A stretch of DNA of 64,000 nt. Origin: Corallincola platygyrae (lineage in GTDB: Bacteria; Pseudomonadota; Gammaproteobacteria; Enterobacterales; Neiellaceae). This document shows, one piece after another, positions 17,395-26,743 of this stretch (position 1 is its first letter; every line of letters begins with the position of its first letter). A model generated the notes under the pieces. It saw only the letters and a list, made by a program, of their open reading frames with translations, was not told the DNA's origin and made no database searches. The DNA is taken from NCBI RefSeq assembly GCF_039544265.1, contig NZ_BAABLI010000008.1, positions 62,001 to 126,000 of the forward strand, in the 5' to 3' direction. A program made the translations under genes and the position numbers.

Positions 17395-18081
17395 TTACAG
17401 GTCGATACCGATCGAGTAAGAAACAACCGCAACCATATCGTCGTTATCGATATCGGTGTCGCTCAGCATAAAGGTGAAGTCACCAGCGTCTGTGCTCTTG
17501 GTCAGGCTAGCGTTGTAGTTTACATAGTCTTCCAGAGAGTCATCATCAAAGTCGAAGTTACCAACAGCAAAACCAAGTGTCAGACCATCTGCGATTTCGA
17601 ATTCAGCAGTTGCCTCAAGATAGAGAGCGTCTTCTAATTCATCGACATCGTGGTTCGTGGTGTAAGCAGCAGATACGCCGAACCATTGCCAGCTCACGCC
17701 ACCATACACTTCGCCAAAGTCATACTCGCCCAGATTGTCTTCGTCTGCATCAGGGTAAGCGTAATAGATGTAACCAACATCGTAACCGAAGTCACCGATT
17801 TCGCCGGCATAGCCACCGTAGAAATCCAGCTCGTAAGAAGCCTGGTCATCGTTGAAGTCAACGTTAGAAGCCCACGTACCAACGTAGATGCCTGACGCAT
17901 GTTCGTAGTCGATGCCACCGGATACTGCCGCAGCATCATCGGTTTGAGTAACACCACGCCAGAGGTAGTTGCTGGTCAGACCAACGTTAGCTGACAAGCC
18001 TTCTACCGCGTGTGCGTTTGAAGAAGCGAGTGCTGCAACACCCAAAACTGAGCTAATAGCAAGTGAAAGTGCTTTTTTCAT
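17395..18081 (-). CDS. TorF-family putative outer-membrane porin (TIGR02001)
   Basis: 228 residues. Signal peptide with cleavage after SNAHA (about residue 25), then a beta-rich, aspartate- and tyrosine-rich barrel with the family opening LSANVGLTSNYLWRGVTQ and a typical C-terminal aromatic-alternating strand. TIGR02001/TorF proteins are small putative porins. In several gammaproteobacteria they are encoded next to glnK-amtB (from memory), which agrees with the sigma-54 promoter and NtrC-like sites seen upstream here. The substrate is not known. Acidic content suggests a cation- or amine-selective pore, which is speculation. Confidence 0.85.
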   Translation of the reverse strand: MKKALSLAISSVLGVAALASSNAHAVEGLSANVGLTSNYLWRGVTQTDDAAAVSGGIDYEHASGIYVGTWASNVDFNDDQASYELDFYGGYAGEIGDFGYDVGYIYYAYPDADEDNLGEYDFGEVYGGVSWQWFGVSAAYTTNHDVDELEDALYLEATAEFEIADGLTLGFAVGNFDFDDDSLEDYVNYNASLTKSTDAGDFTFMLSDTDIDNDDMVAVVSYSIGIDL

Positions 18082-18121
18082 TTTAATGTTTCCTGGGTTT
18101 GGAATTATCAGATTTGCTTAT

Positions 18122-18138
18122 AGCTAGCTTTGTGCCAA
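18122..18138 (-). promoter_or_regulatory. Sigma-54 promoter of the TorF-type porin gene
   Basis: On the minus strand TTGGCACAAAGCTAGCT matches TTGGCAC-N5-TTGCW with one mismatch (TAGCT). The GG and GC dinucleotides are exactly 12 bases apart. The predicted transcript start is near 18111, about 30 bases before the ATG, with AGGA as ribosome binding site. This is the best sigma-54 match in the window. Confidence 0.75.
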
Positions 18139-18213
18139 ACTTTTTAAGTCATTGGTATTTAATAATAAAAGAGGTTTTTTGGAGTTTTTCTTTGAATTGA
18201 ACAAAAGGCCGGT

Positions 18214-18289
18214 TGGAACATCTTGGTGCAACCTGATAACGCATAGTTACAAAATGTTCACAAATGGTGCATCGCCTTAAATGGGTGCA
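18214..18289 (-). promoter_or_regulatory. Cluster of NtrC-like sites upstream of the porin promoter
   Basis: Three 17-base sites end in GGTGCA: TGGAACATCTTGGTGCA (18214-18230), TGTTCACAAATGGTGCA (18255-18271) and one at 18273-18289. The middle one matches the glnA NtrC operator TGCACTAAAATGGTGCA at 13 of 17 positions, the others at 11-12. They lie about 80-150 bases upstream of the -24 box, the usual enhancer distance. They also lie 80-160 bases before rpe on the other strand. Confidence 0.5.
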
Positions 18290-18370
18290 ACCTTTAATAA
18301 AGACTTCGGCTGAAAAAAGTGCAGATTACGCGTAAAATGACGCCTTTAAAAACTTGCAGAGCAGCGCGCT

Positions 18371-19042
18371 ATGAAACCCTACCTAATTGCACCTTCCATC
18401 TTGTCTGCTGATCTCGCTCGCTTGGGTGAAGATGTTCAGCGTGTACTAGATGCCGGTTCTGACGTAGTTCACTTCGATGTGATGGACAACCACTATGTGC
18501 CTAACCTTACCTTCGGCCCGATGGTATGTAAGGCATTGCGTGATTTTGGCATCGAAGCGCCAATCGACGTGCACCTGATGGTATCTCCAGTAGACGCGCT
18601 GATTGAACAGTTTGCAGATGCTGGTGCAAACATGATCAGCTTTCACCCCGAAGCAAGTGCACATGTCGATCGGTCATTGCAGCTAATCAAGGATAAAGGG
18701 TGTCAGGCGGGCCTGGTTCTGAATCCCGCTACGCCACTGTCTGTGCTGGACTATGTCTGGGATCGTCTCGACTTTATCCTGGTGATGTCCGTGAACCCTG
18801 GTTTCGGTGGTCAGGCTTTTATCCCTTCTGCCTATGACAAGATCGCGGCGCTGCGGGCATTAATTGATGAAAAAGGACTGGATATTCGTTTGGCCGTCGA
18901 TGGTGGTGTGAAAGTGGATAACATCGGTGCGGTGGCGAAAGCCGGTGCAGATATGTTTATTGCCGGCTCTGCGATCTTTGGCAAAGATGACTATGCCGAA
19001 GTCGTCAGTCAATTCAGGCAAGAACTCAGCGCTGCTAACTAG
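18371..19042 (+). CDS. rpe: Ribulose-phosphate 3-epimerase
   Basis: 223 residues, TIM barrel. Opens with LIAPSILSADLARLGED; metal and catalytic residues in HFDVMDNHYVPN, DVHLMV, MSVNPGFGGQ and AVDGGV. Interconverts ribulose 5-phosphate and xylulose 5-phosphate in the pentose phosphate pathway. Followed after 4 bases by gph and then trpS, the conserved dam-rpe-gph-trpS order. Confidence 0.97.
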   Translation: MKPYLIAPSILSADLARLGEDVQRVLDAGSDVVHFDVMDNHYVPNLTFGPMVCKALRDFGIEAPIDVHLMVSPVDALIEQFADAGANMISFHPEASAHVDRSLQLIKDKGCQAGLVLNPATPLSVLDYVWDRLDFILVMSVNPGFGGQAFIPSAYDKIAALRALIDEKGLDIRLAVDGGVKVDNIGAVAKAGADMFIAGSAIFGKDDYAEVVSQFRQELSAAN

Positions 19043-19046
19043 TTCT

Positions 19047-19751
19047 ATGAAGGCGCCAAAGTTTGCTGACATCCATGCCGTTGCGTTTGACCTCGATGGG
19101 ACGTTGTTAGACAGCGCCCCGGATCTTGCTTTTGCGGTTAATCAAACTCTCCTCGCTCTGGGCAAGCCAACGGTTAGCTTGCCCCAGGTAGCTGGTTGGA
19201 TTGGTAATGGCATTGAAGTTTTGGTTAAGCGTGCTCTATCCGATAGTTTCGACATCTGTTCCCGTTTGTCACAGCAGGAATGCCAAACGGCGATTGCGCT
19301 TTTTAAAGAGCATTACGCTGATGCCTTGCACGGCTACAGCAAGTTATACCCAAATGTGTTGGATGTTCTGAGTCAATTGAAAGAGGCAGATATTAAGGTC
19401 GCTGTTGTCACCAATAAGGCAAGGCAGTTTGCGCAGCCGCTGGTTGAACAGTTTGGTATGTCGGCTTTCGTAGACTTGCTTGTATGCGGTGATTGCTTGC
19501 CGGAAAAGAAGCCTTCACCTCTGCCACTGACTCATTGTCTGCAGCAATTTGGTTTGTTGAACGCGCAAATGGTGATGGTGGGCGACTCGCGTAATGATAT
19601 TCAAGCCGCAAAAGCAGCCTCAATCCCTGTAATTGGCTTGACCTATGGCTACAACTACGGGGAAGATATCGCCCTTTCATCGCCTGACGCGGTCATTGAT
19701 GATCTGGGTATGCTGCCCGATCTGTTAGGTATGCGAAGCCTAGTGGCTTAA
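19047..19751 (+). CDS. gph: Phosphoglycolate phosphatase (HAD family)
   Basis: 234 residues from the ATG at 19047; an open frame extends 40 codons upstream within rpe but is not family-like. HAD motif I DLDGTLLDSAPD with nucleophile Asp near 16, motif II VTNK, motif III KPSPLPL lysine and motif IV GDSRNDIQAAK. Removes phosphate from 2-phosphoglycolate, a product of DNA 3'-end repair. Four bases separate it from rpe, so they are cotranscribed. Confidence 0.93.
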   Translation: MKAPKFADIHAVAFDLDGTLLDSAPDLAFAVNQTLLALGKPTVSLPQVAGWIGNGIEVLVKRALSDSFDICSRLSQQECQTAIALFKEHYADALHGYSKLYPNVLDVLSQLKEADIKVAVVTNKARQFAQPLVEQFGMSAFVDLLVCGDCLPEKKPSPLPLTHCLQQFGLLNAQMVMVGDSRNDIQAAKAASIPVIGLTYGYNYGEDIALSSPDAVIDDLGMLPDLLGMRSLVA

Positions 19752-19790
19752 TCGCAGAGTTATTGTTTTATATATTTAGGAAGATCCCTC

Positions 19791-20795
19791 ATGTCTAAAC
19801 CCATCGTCCTCAGTGGTTGCCAACCTTCTGGTGGCCTGACTATTGGTAACTACTTCGGTGCGATCCGTAACTGGACTAAGTTGCAGCAAGAGAACGAATG
19901 CCTGTTTATGCTGGTGGATCTTCATGCGATCACCGTCCGCCAGGAACCAGAGTTGCTGCGCGAGCGCATCTATGATGGCCTAGCATTGTATCTGGCATGT
20001 GGGCTGGACCCCGAGAAAAGCGCAGTATTTGTTCAGTCTCATGTCCCTGAGCATGCTCAGTTGGCTTGGGCGCTTAACTGTTACACCCAGATGGGTGAAC
20101 TGAGCCGTATGACTCAGTACAAAGACAAATCGGCTAAAAACGTTAATAACATTAATGTGGGCTTGTTTGACTATCCGGTTCTGATGGCCGCTGACGTGCT
20201 GCTTTACCAGGCCAATAAGGTGCCGGTTGGTAATGACCAGAAGCAGCATCTCGAACTGACCCGTGACATTGCTGACCGCTTTAACAACCTTTATGGCGAT
20301 ACCTTTGTTGTTCCTGACCCGTTTATTCCTGAAGTGGGCGCTCGCATTATGAGTCTTCAGGAACCGACCAAGAAGATGTCGAAGTCGGACGACAATCCGA
20401 ATAATTACGTACTGATGCTGGAAGAGCCGAAGAAGATCGAGAAGAAGATCAAACGCGCAATGACGGATTCAGACGAACAGGCACGTATCTACTTCGATCC
20501 AGAGGAAAAAGCGGGTGTTTCCAATCTGCTGACACTGCTTAGCTGTGCGACGGGTGAGTCTGTAGAAAGCTTGGTCCCTCAGTATGAAGACAAGATGTAC
20601 GGGCATCTGAAAAAAGATGTGGCTGAGGCTGTTGTTAACCTGCTGGAGCCTATTCAGACTCGTTATCACGAGCTGCGTAAGGATGAGGCCGCCCTGCGTC
20701 AAATCATGGCGATAGGTGCCGAAAAAGCTTCTGTTAGAGCTGCGGAAACGCTGAAAACGGTTTATGACCGTATCGGACTGATTGCAAAGCCTTAA
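19791..20795 (+). CDS. trpS: Tryptophanyl-tRNA synthetase
   Basis: 334 residues, class I synthetase. HIGH-type motif appears as TIGN (SGGLTIGNYFGA) near 17-20 and KMSKS near 194-198 (PTKKMSKSDD). Tryptophan-binding GNDQ is present near 144-147. Last gene of the rpe-gph-trpS group; a hairpin terminator follows. Confidence 0.97.
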   Translation: MSKPIVLSGCQPSGGLTIGNYFGAIRNWTKLQQENECLFMLVDLHAITVRQEPELLRERIYDGLALYLACGLDPEKSAVFVQSHVPEHAQLAWALNCYTQMGELSRMTQYKDKSAKNVNNINVGLFDYPVLMAADVLLYQANKVPVGNDQKQHLELTRDIADRFNNLYGDTFVVPDPFIPEVGARIMSLQEPTKKMSKSDDNPNNYVLMLEEPKKIEKKIKRAMTDSDEQARIYFDPEEKAGVSNLLTLLSCATGESVESLVPQYEDKMYGHLKKDVAEAVVNLLEPIQTRYHELRKDEAALRQIMAIGAEKASVRAAETLKTVYDRIGLIAKP

Positions 20796-20818
20796 GAGCC
20801 GTTATCCCTGTTACGATA

Positions 20819-20838
20819 GGCTGCTTCGGCAGCCTTTT
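20819..20838 (+). terminator. Intrinsic terminator after trpS
   Basis: Stem GGCTGC-TTCG-GCAGCC with a stable tetraloop and TTTT, 24 bases after the trpS stop codon. Confidence 0.8.
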
Positions 20839-20887
20839 GTCGTTATGGGGATTCAGATTTTGCTCTGATTCGCCTAGGATCTGCCCC

Positions 20888-21481
20888 ATGCTGCTAATGA
20901 TCGATAATTACGACTCTTTTACCTACAACCTCGCCCACTATTTTTCAATGTTAGGGCAGGAGGTTGAGGTGGTCAGAAATGATGAGATAGACCTGGTGCA
21001 AATTGAACAGAAGTCGCCAGACTATCTGGTCATCAGCCCCGGCCCTAGCACCCCCAACGAGGCAGGCATTTCTTTAGCTGCCATCGAAGCCTTTGCTGGA
21101 AAAATTCCCATTCTGGGTGTCTGTTTGGGCCATCAGGCCATAGGCCAGGTTTTTGGTGCAGATGTTGTTCTGGCTAAGTCAGTTATGCATGGCAAGACAT
21201 CCAGGCTTTATCACAATGGACAGGGGATGTTTTCGGCATTACCTTCCGAGTTTAATGTTACTCGGTACCACTCTTTGGTTCTTTCTCTGGATACGCTGCC
21301 AGGCTGCCTTGAGGTTACGGCCTGGACTTCTGATGAGTCTGGCAAAATTGATGAAGTGATGGGGATAAAACATCGAGATTTACCGATTGAAGGCGTCCAG
21401 TTCCACCCAGAGTCGATATTGAGCGAGCAGGGGCATGCGTTGCTGCAAGGATTTCTTCGCCGTTACCAGCCAAGGGTATGA
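20888..21481 (+). CDS. pabA: Aminodeoxychorismate/anthranilate synthase glutamine amidotransferase component
   Basis: 197 residues from the ATG at 20888 (MLLMIDNYDSFTYNL is the family N-terminus; an upstream in-frame start would add 17 unrelated residues). Class I glutaminase with nucleophile Cys in GVCLGHQAIGQ and the catalytic His-Glu in QFHPESIL. It supplies ammonia to PabB for folate, and in many species also to TrpE. The neighbourhood (HDOD gene, then astC/argD) matches pabA-argD order in enterobacteria and Shewanella, so pabA is preferred over trpG. Confidence 0.88.
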   Translation: MLLMIDNYDSFTYNLAHYFSMLGQEVEVVRNDEIDLVQIEQKSPDYLVISPGPSTPNEAGISLAAIEAFAGKIPILGVCLGHQAIGQVFGADVVLAKSVMHGKTSRLYHNGQGMFSALPSEFNVTRYHSLVLSLDTLPGCLEVTAWTSDESGKIDEVMGIKHRDLPIEGVQFHPESILSEQGHALLQGFLRRYQPRV

Positions 21482-21578
21482 CATGGGTTGCAGTGGATCC
21501 CATATCTTGCGGTAGACGATAGCCAAGGCAATGCTCGTCTGCCTAGACTTAGTGAAGCTGAGTCTAATTGATAAATCT

Positions 21579-22751
21579 ATGCCGAACCCTCTTTCCAGTC
21601 CCAGACGCCGCTTTTCCTGTACGGAAGACAAGCCTGATTCACCTTCTTCGAATCCAGCGCATTTAATGGCTGAACGCCATATCGACTTTTTAAGTGGTAT
21701 TCGTTTCCACACACCTGCAGAACTGATGGATCTGGAGGTTCAGCATCAGCAACAAATGAAAGGGCTAGCAGTTGAAATCGAACGGCGTAGGAAGGCAGCT
21801 AAACAATCAGCGCAAAAAGAGATGCTTAAGGCTACATTGCAGCAGCGACTGACAGCGCAGACAGAACAAAAGCTTCTGGAATCGATTAATGAAGATTGGC
21901 GTGCAACCCACCGCAAATTTCCGATAAACCCCAGGCTCAGTGAGGCCCTACAGTTACTGGAAGGAGGTGCGCCGGAAAATCACCTTGCTATGCAGCTCAG
22001 GCAGAGCTCCTGGTTGGCAAAAGAACTACTCAGCACGGTTAATTCACCAGCATTTAGAGCTACCAGTGGCCACCGTGAGGCGGTGACAGATCTCAGCCAT
22101 GCGCTTGCCAGTTTGGGCCGAGAACGCCTCCATGGCACCCTGGCACAGTTTCTCTGCGAACAGTTGAAGTTAACTGAGGATGCTGCATACGCTCAAACGG
22201 GGCGACGTTGTTGGCAGTATGCTGTTGTTAAAGCGAATACAGTTGCCTTGATAGCGCAGGCAGAAGGACTGGATGTCGAAGTGGCCCGCAGGCTGGCTTG
22301 GAATGATAGCTACGGTTTGCTGGCGCTTATCTACCTGATTGAGTCTGTTCTTTCTCCGTTACGCAATCATCACTTACATCAAGCAAGAGTGGGTGGTAAA
22401 ACCTCGATACATCAGCTTCTCAGTGACATTACCCCTCCGCCAACATTGACCAAACGACTGCTGTTAGCCCAGCAGGAGACACTTTCTAAGCGACTACTTG
22501 GAGATATAGCGCCTGCGTGTAAATATTCCCATACAGTGATGAATGAGCGTTGGTCGTCACTTCCCTTGCGCCTGACCTCCCCCTATTGTCGTATATTGTT
22601 GCGTGCAAACGCATATGCGCAGTATTTCAGCCTGAATGAGCAGCGCAGGATCTTGCCTCAAGAGGCTGTAAAGTTGATGCAACAGCTGGGTTTTTCTGGA
22701 GAGGATTTACAGGAGTTAGACCGCCAGAATCTGAAAAAACAACGAAAATAA
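21579..22751 (+). CDS. HDOD-domain protein
   Basis: 390 residues from ATG 21579; an alternative frame start at 21531 would add 16 residues, and none has a clear ribosome binding site. The N-terminal third is polar with a Gln/Arg-rich helix (about 60-115) likely to form a coiled coil. The middle (about 120-270) resembles HDOD: LRQSSWLAKELLSTVNSPAFR followed by AVTDLSHALASLGRERL. HDOD domains are HD-like folds without catalytic metal ligands, found in signalling proteins tied to motility and c-di-GMP. Its partner and role are unknown. It lies between pabA and astC, a position also occupied by a hypothetical gene in related genomes as I recall. Confidence 0.65.
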   Translation: MPNPLSSPRRRFSCTEDKPDSPSSNPAHLMAERHIDFLSGIRFHTPAELMDLEVQHQQQMKGLAVEIERRRKAAKQSAQKEMLKATLQQRLTAQTEQKLLESINEDWRATHRKFPINPRLSEALQLLEGGAPENHLAMQLRQSSWLAKELLSTVNSPAFRATSGHREAVTDLSHALASLGRERLHGTLAQFLCEQLKLTEDAAYAQTGRRCWQYAVVKANTVALIAQAEGLDVEVARRLAWNDSYGLLALIYLIESVLSPLRNHHLHQARVGGKTSIHQLLSDITPPPTLTKRLLLAQQETLSKRLLGDIAPACKYSHTVMNERWSSLPLRLTSPYCRILLRANAYAQYFSLNEQRRILPQEAVKLMQQLGFSGEDLQELDRQNLKKQRK

Positions 22752-22962
22752 GAATTTCTTCAATACGTCTATGCAATGATTATGCATTTTAAGTGGGTTT
22801 ATCCAATCTAAAGTGCATAATTAAGCGGTCTTTAATCAAAATTTCACAACGTCTTCACATCAGTGGATAATGCGACTACACCAGTAATGTCTGACTCGCC
22901 TTGATATCGAACAATTATTAGCCGGCGAGTGACACCGAACTCATTGGCTACAGGAGCCCTTT

Positions 22963-24180
22963 ATGTCTACGTCGCAAGTTTCCCGCGAACTGTTTGATTC
23001 CGTCATGGTACCCACTTACGCACCTGCAAAAATGATCCCAGTGAAAGGGGAAGGCTCTCGTGTTTGGGACCAGGAAGGTCGTGAGTACATCGACTTTGCA
23101 GGCGGTATCGCGGTGAACTGTCTAGGACATTGTCATCCGGTAATGGTGGATGCGCTGAAGCAGCAGGCAGATCAACTGTGGCATCTGAGTAACGTATATA
23201 CCAACGAGCCGGCCCTTCGTCTGGCAAAACTGCTGACCGAGACAACCTTTGCTGAGAAGGTATTTTTTGCCAACTCAGGTGCAGAAGCCAATGAAGCAGC
23301 TCTGAAACTGGTCCGCCGCTACGCGGTTGATAACTTTGGTCCAGAGAAAGACCAGATCATCTCGTTCAAGCAAGGCTTTCATGGCCGTACTTTCTTCACT
23401 GTCACTGTGGGTGGTCAAAGCACCTATTCCGATGGCTTTGGACCAAAGCCAGGCTCAGTTGAACACTCAGATTATAACGACCTGGAAGCGCTGGAAGCCT
23501 TGATGTCTGACCGCACTTGCGCGGTGATGATGGAGCCTATGCAAGGCGAAGGCGGTATCATCCCTGCAGACAAAACGTTTGCTAACGGCGTGCGCGCTCT
23601 GTGTGACAAATACAATGCGTTGTTGGTGTTTGATGAGGTGCAGACAGGTGTTGGGCGTACAGGTGAACTTTATGCCTACATGGGACTGGGAGTGACTCCT
23701 GATGTCCTGACCACGGCAAAAGCGCTGGGTGGCGGCTTCCCCGTTGCAGCGATGCTGACCACTGACAAACTGGCCCCTTCATTGAAAGTGGGGACTCACG
23801 GCAGTACCTATGGCGGTAATCCATTAGCGTGTGCTGTGGCAGAAGCTGTTTTTAGTTTTGTAAACACGCCGGAAGTACTTGAAGGTGTGGTCCACCGACA
23901 TCAGCTGTTCCGCGATGCACTTGAGCGTATCAATGCTAAGTATGATGTGTTTAGTGAAGTTCGAGGTAAAGGCTTGCTGGTAGGTGCAGCTCTGAATGAA
24001 AAATATGCAGGACGCGCCCGCGATTTTCTAAATGCGACCGTAGCTGAAGGCACAATGATGCTGGTGGCAGGTCCAAATGTATTGCGATTCACCCCTTCCC
24101 TGATTATCCCTGAAGCGGATATTGAAGAAGGTTTGGCACGTTTCGAGCGCGCAGTGGCTAAGGTTGTCGCTGGCGAATAA
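22963..24180 (+). CDS. astC: Acetylornithine/succinylornithine aminotransferase
   Basis: 405 residues, class III PLP aminotransferase. PLP-binding lysine in TTAKALGGGFPVAAM near 254; FANSGAEANEAALKL near 103-117; LVFDEVQTGVGRTG near 222-235. The enzyme can work in arginine synthesis (ArgD) and in the AST catabolic route (AstC); the following astA and astD favour the catabolic use, but one gene often serves both in this group. Start ATG at 22963 with CAGGAG. The 211-base upstream gap is AT-rich but I could not assign an operator in it. Confidence 0.93.
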   Translation: MSTSQVSRELFDSVMVPTYAPAKMIPVKGEGSRVWDQEGREYIDFAGGIAVNCLGHCHPVMVDALKQQADQLWHLSNVYTNEPALRLAKLLTETTFAEKVFFANSGAEANEAALKLVRRYAVDNFGPEKDQIISFKQGFHGRTFFTVTVGGQSTYSDGFGPKPGSVEHSDYNDLEALEALMSDRTCAVMMEPMQGEGGIIPADKTFANGVRALCDKYNALLVFDEVQTGVGRTGELYAYMGLGVTPDVLTTAKALGGGFPVAAMLTTDKLAPSLKVGTHGSTYGGNPLACAVAEAVFSFVNTPEVLEGVVHRHQLFRDALERINAKYDVFSEVRGKGLLVGAALNEKYAGRARDFLNATVAEGTMMLVAGPNVLRFTPSLIIPEADIEEGLARFERAVAKVVAGE

Positions 24181-24208
24181 GTCAGTATTCCCCAAAGGAG
24201 TTATGACT

Positions 24209-25237
24209 ATGCTAGTGATCCGACCGATCCGAGAAGACGATTACGCGTCTCTTTATAAGATCGCCTGTGAATCGGGTATTGGCTTTACCTCTCTGCCGGT
24301 AAATGAAGAGCTTCTCCGCTCTAAAATTACTCGTGCAGTGCGTTCCTTTTCTCGCCGGGCTCACAAGCCCGGCCCAGAAAGCTATCTGATGGTAATGGAA
24401 GACACCAGTACCGGCGAAGTGGTGGGAACCTGCGGTATCGAGGCCTGCGTTGGTTTAACCGATGCGTTCTACCACTATCACGTAGGTAAGGTGGTGCACT
24501 CTTCCCGTGAGTTGAAAGTTCATAATACGGTTGAAACTCTAACTCTATGTAACGATTACACTGGTTCGGCAGAGTTGTGTACGCTGTTCTTGCGTGAGTC
24601 GCATAGACGTGGTCTCGCTGGCAGGCTGCTGTCTCGCAGTCGAATGCTACTGATGGCTGAGCACCCTGAGCTGTTTGGTTCACCTGTGATCGCAGAAATG
24701 CGAGGTGTATCTGATGAGCATGGGCGTTCACCATTCTGGCAATGGTTGGAGCAGCACTTCTTCTCGATGGATTTCCCAACGGCTGACTATCTGACGGGCA
24801 TTGGCCAAAAAGTGTTTATTGCTGAACTCATGCCCAAGTACCCCATCTACGTGAACCTGCTTAGCGAAGCCGCTCAGGATGTGATTGGCAAGGTGCATGA
24901 AAAAACCCAGCCGGCACTTCAGCTGCTGAAAACAGAAGGATTCAGGTGTAAGGGCTATGTGGATATCTTTGATGCTGGTCCCACAGTAGAAGCTGAGTTG
25001 AGCCAGATCCGGAGTGTCCGTAACTCGCAACGCCGTCACCTGCTGATTGTTGACGAGGTAGAGGTGGCTGAAGCTGAAGATTTCATGATTGCCAATACCC
25101 AACTCGCCAACTATCGCTGTGCGTTAGCGAAAGCCAAGCTTGATGATGAAACCGGTGCGGTACTGCTGACAGCAGAAGCTGCAGATGTATTGTGTGTGAA
25201 ACAGGGGGATCCCCTGCGCGTCCTGGCCGTGAAGTAA
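24209..25237 (+). CDS. astA: Arginine N-succinyltransferase
   Basis: 342 residues from ATG 24209, chosen over ATG 24203 because AAAGGAG then has normal spacing and because the family begins MLVIRPI. AstA transfers a succinyl group from succinyl-CoA to arginine, the first step of the AST pathway; the protein has the GNAT-like fold with NDYTGSAELCTLFLRESHRRGLAGRLLSRSR-type CoA-binding segment around 118-150. Intact length. Located 28 bases after astC and 17 before astD. Confidence 0.94.
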   Translation: MLVIRPIREDDYASLYKIACESGIGFTSLPVNEELLRSKITRAVRSFSRRAHKPGPESYLMVMEDTSTGEVVGTCGIEACVGLTDAFYHYHVGKVVHSSRELKVHNTVETLTLCNDYTGSAELCTLFLRESHRRGLAGRLLSRSRMLLMAEHPELFGSPVIAEMRGVSDEHGRSPFWQWLEQHFFSMDFPTADYLTGIGQKVFIAELMPKYPIYVNLLSEAAQDVIGKVHEKTQPALQLLKTEGFRCKGYVDIFDAGPTVEAELSQIRSVRNSQRRHLLIVDEVEVAEAEDFMIANTQLANYRCALAKAKLDDETGAVLLTAEAADVLCVKQGDPLRVLAVK

Positions 25238-25254
25238 GCCACGAGGAAAAAAGA

Positions 25255-26727
25255 ATGACAGAAAAGGTTCAATGTATCGATGGCAAGTGGCTGGCTGGCA
25301 GTGGCGAACTGTTCAGTTCAGTTAATCCGGCAAACGGTGCCGTCGTGTGGCAAGGCAACGCGGCTGACTCGGCACAGATAGATCTGGCGATCAGCAGTGC
25401 CCGGGCGGTTTCTTTCGAGTGGGCACAACGCAGTTTTGAGGACCGCCTAAGCATCATCAGGCAGTTTGGTGAGCAGTTAGCCACATCTAAAGAGAGCCTT
25501 GCGCTGGCGATTGCTCGAGAGACTGGTAAGCCTTTGTGGGAAACCCGCACTGAAGTCGCAGCCATGTTGGCAAAAATCGATATTTCGGTAAAAGCGTACG
25601 AAGAGCGAAGTGGAACGACGGAAAAGCCAATGCCGGTTGGTCGCGCCGTTATCCGCCACAAACCTCACGGTGTGGTGGCAGTATTTGGGCCGTATAACTT
25701 CCCAGGGCACTTACCTAATGGCCATATCGTGCCTGCCTTGCTGGCCGGCAATGCCATTGTGTTTAAACCCAGTGAACAAACACCTATGGTCGGTCAGGAG
25801 ATGGTTCGACTATGGAATGCTGCTGGATTACCCGCCGGTGTTATCAACATGGTTCAGGGCGGAGCGGATACAGGTAAACACTTGGCTGGCCATCGCGGCA
25901 TTGATGGATTGTTTTTCACTGGGAGTTCAGCCACAGGTAAGATCCTTCATCAACAGTTTGGCGGTCAACCTGAGAAGATACTTGCACTGGAGATGGGCGG
26001 AAATAACCCGCTTCTAGTCAAAGATGTCGCTGACCATCGTGCCGCGGTGCATGACATCGTCCATTCAGCCTACATCTCCAGTGGCCAGCGTTGTACCTGT
26101 GCCCGTCGCCTGTTCCTCCCTTATGGTGAAGAGGGGGATGCGATACTTTCACGATTGGTCGAGGCAGTTAAGCAGATCCGTGTTGGTGGACCTGAAGATG
26201 AGCCTCAGCCCTTTATGGGGCCCGTTATCTCTGCAACTTCGGCAGACTCGATGATGGCAGCGCAAGCGAACTTGGTTTCGTTGGGTGGTGAAGTGCTGGT
26301 TGAAATGACCCGTGGTGACGCCAGCAGTGGCTATGTTACTCCTGGCCTGATCGAGGTAACTCAGATTGATGAACTACCAGATCAAGAGTATTTCGGGCCG
26401 CTGTTACAGGTGATCCGTTACCGTGACTTTGAACAAGCGCTCGATGTGGCAAACGACACTCGCTACGGTTTGTCTGCTGGTTTACTAAGCGATCGCCGTG
26501 ACCTTTATGAGCTGTTCTATAACCGTATCCGAGCTGGCATCGTCAACTGGAACCGTCCTATTACTGGTGCCAGCAGTGCAGCGCCCTTTGGCGGCGTCGG
26601 CGATAGTGGTAACCACAGACCTAGCGCGTATTACGCAGCTGATTACTGTGCTTATCCTGTTGCTTCCGTCGAGGTTGAGCAAAGCATACTGCCAGAGAAG
26701 CTAAGCCCGGGCTTGGTGATCGACTAA
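25255..26727 (+). CDS. astD: N-succinylglutamate 5-semialdehyde dehydrogenase
   Basis: 490 residues from ATG 25255 with GAGGAA upstream; an open frame extends 21 codons further into astA but lacks family similarity. Aldehyde dehydrogenase fold: VFGPYNFPGHLPNGH, FTGSSATGK NAD-loop, catalytic Glu in LALEMGGNNP and catalytic Cys in SSGQRCTCAR. Fourth step of the AST pathway. astB and astE, the second and last enzymes, are not in this cluster and would have to be elsewhere. Confidence 0.95.
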   Translation: MTEKVQCIDGKWLAGSGELFSSVNPANGAVVWQGNAADSAQIDLAISSARAVSFEWAQRSFEDRLSIIRQFGEQLATSKESLALAIARETGKPLWETRTEVAAMLAKIDISVKAYEERSGTTEKPMPVGRAVIRHKPHGVVAVFGPYNFPGHLPNGHIVPALLAGNAIVFKPSEQTPMVGQEMVRLWNAAGLPAGVINMVQGGADTGKHLAGHRGIDGLFFTGSSATGKILHQQFGGQPEKILALEMGGNNPLLVKDVADHRAAVHDIVHSAYISSGQRCTCARRLFLPYGEEGDAILSRLVEAVKQIRVGGPEDEPQPFMGPVISATSADSMMAAQANLVSLGGEVLVEMTRGDASSGYVTPGLIEVTQIDELPDQEYFGPLLQVIRYRDFEQALDVANDTRYGLSAGLLSDRRDLYELFYNRIRAGIVNWNRPITGASSAAPFGGVGDSGNHRPSAYYAADYCAYPVASVEVEQSILPEKLSPGLVID

Positions 26728-26743
26728 CAGCCCCAAACAAAAA

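Noticed and set aside
22771..22834. AT-rich TGCA-bearing dyads upstream of astC that look like ArgR boxes
   Set aside because: ATGCAATGATTATGCATT has one base too many between half-sites, and the second site matches the ARG box at only about 10 of 14 positions.
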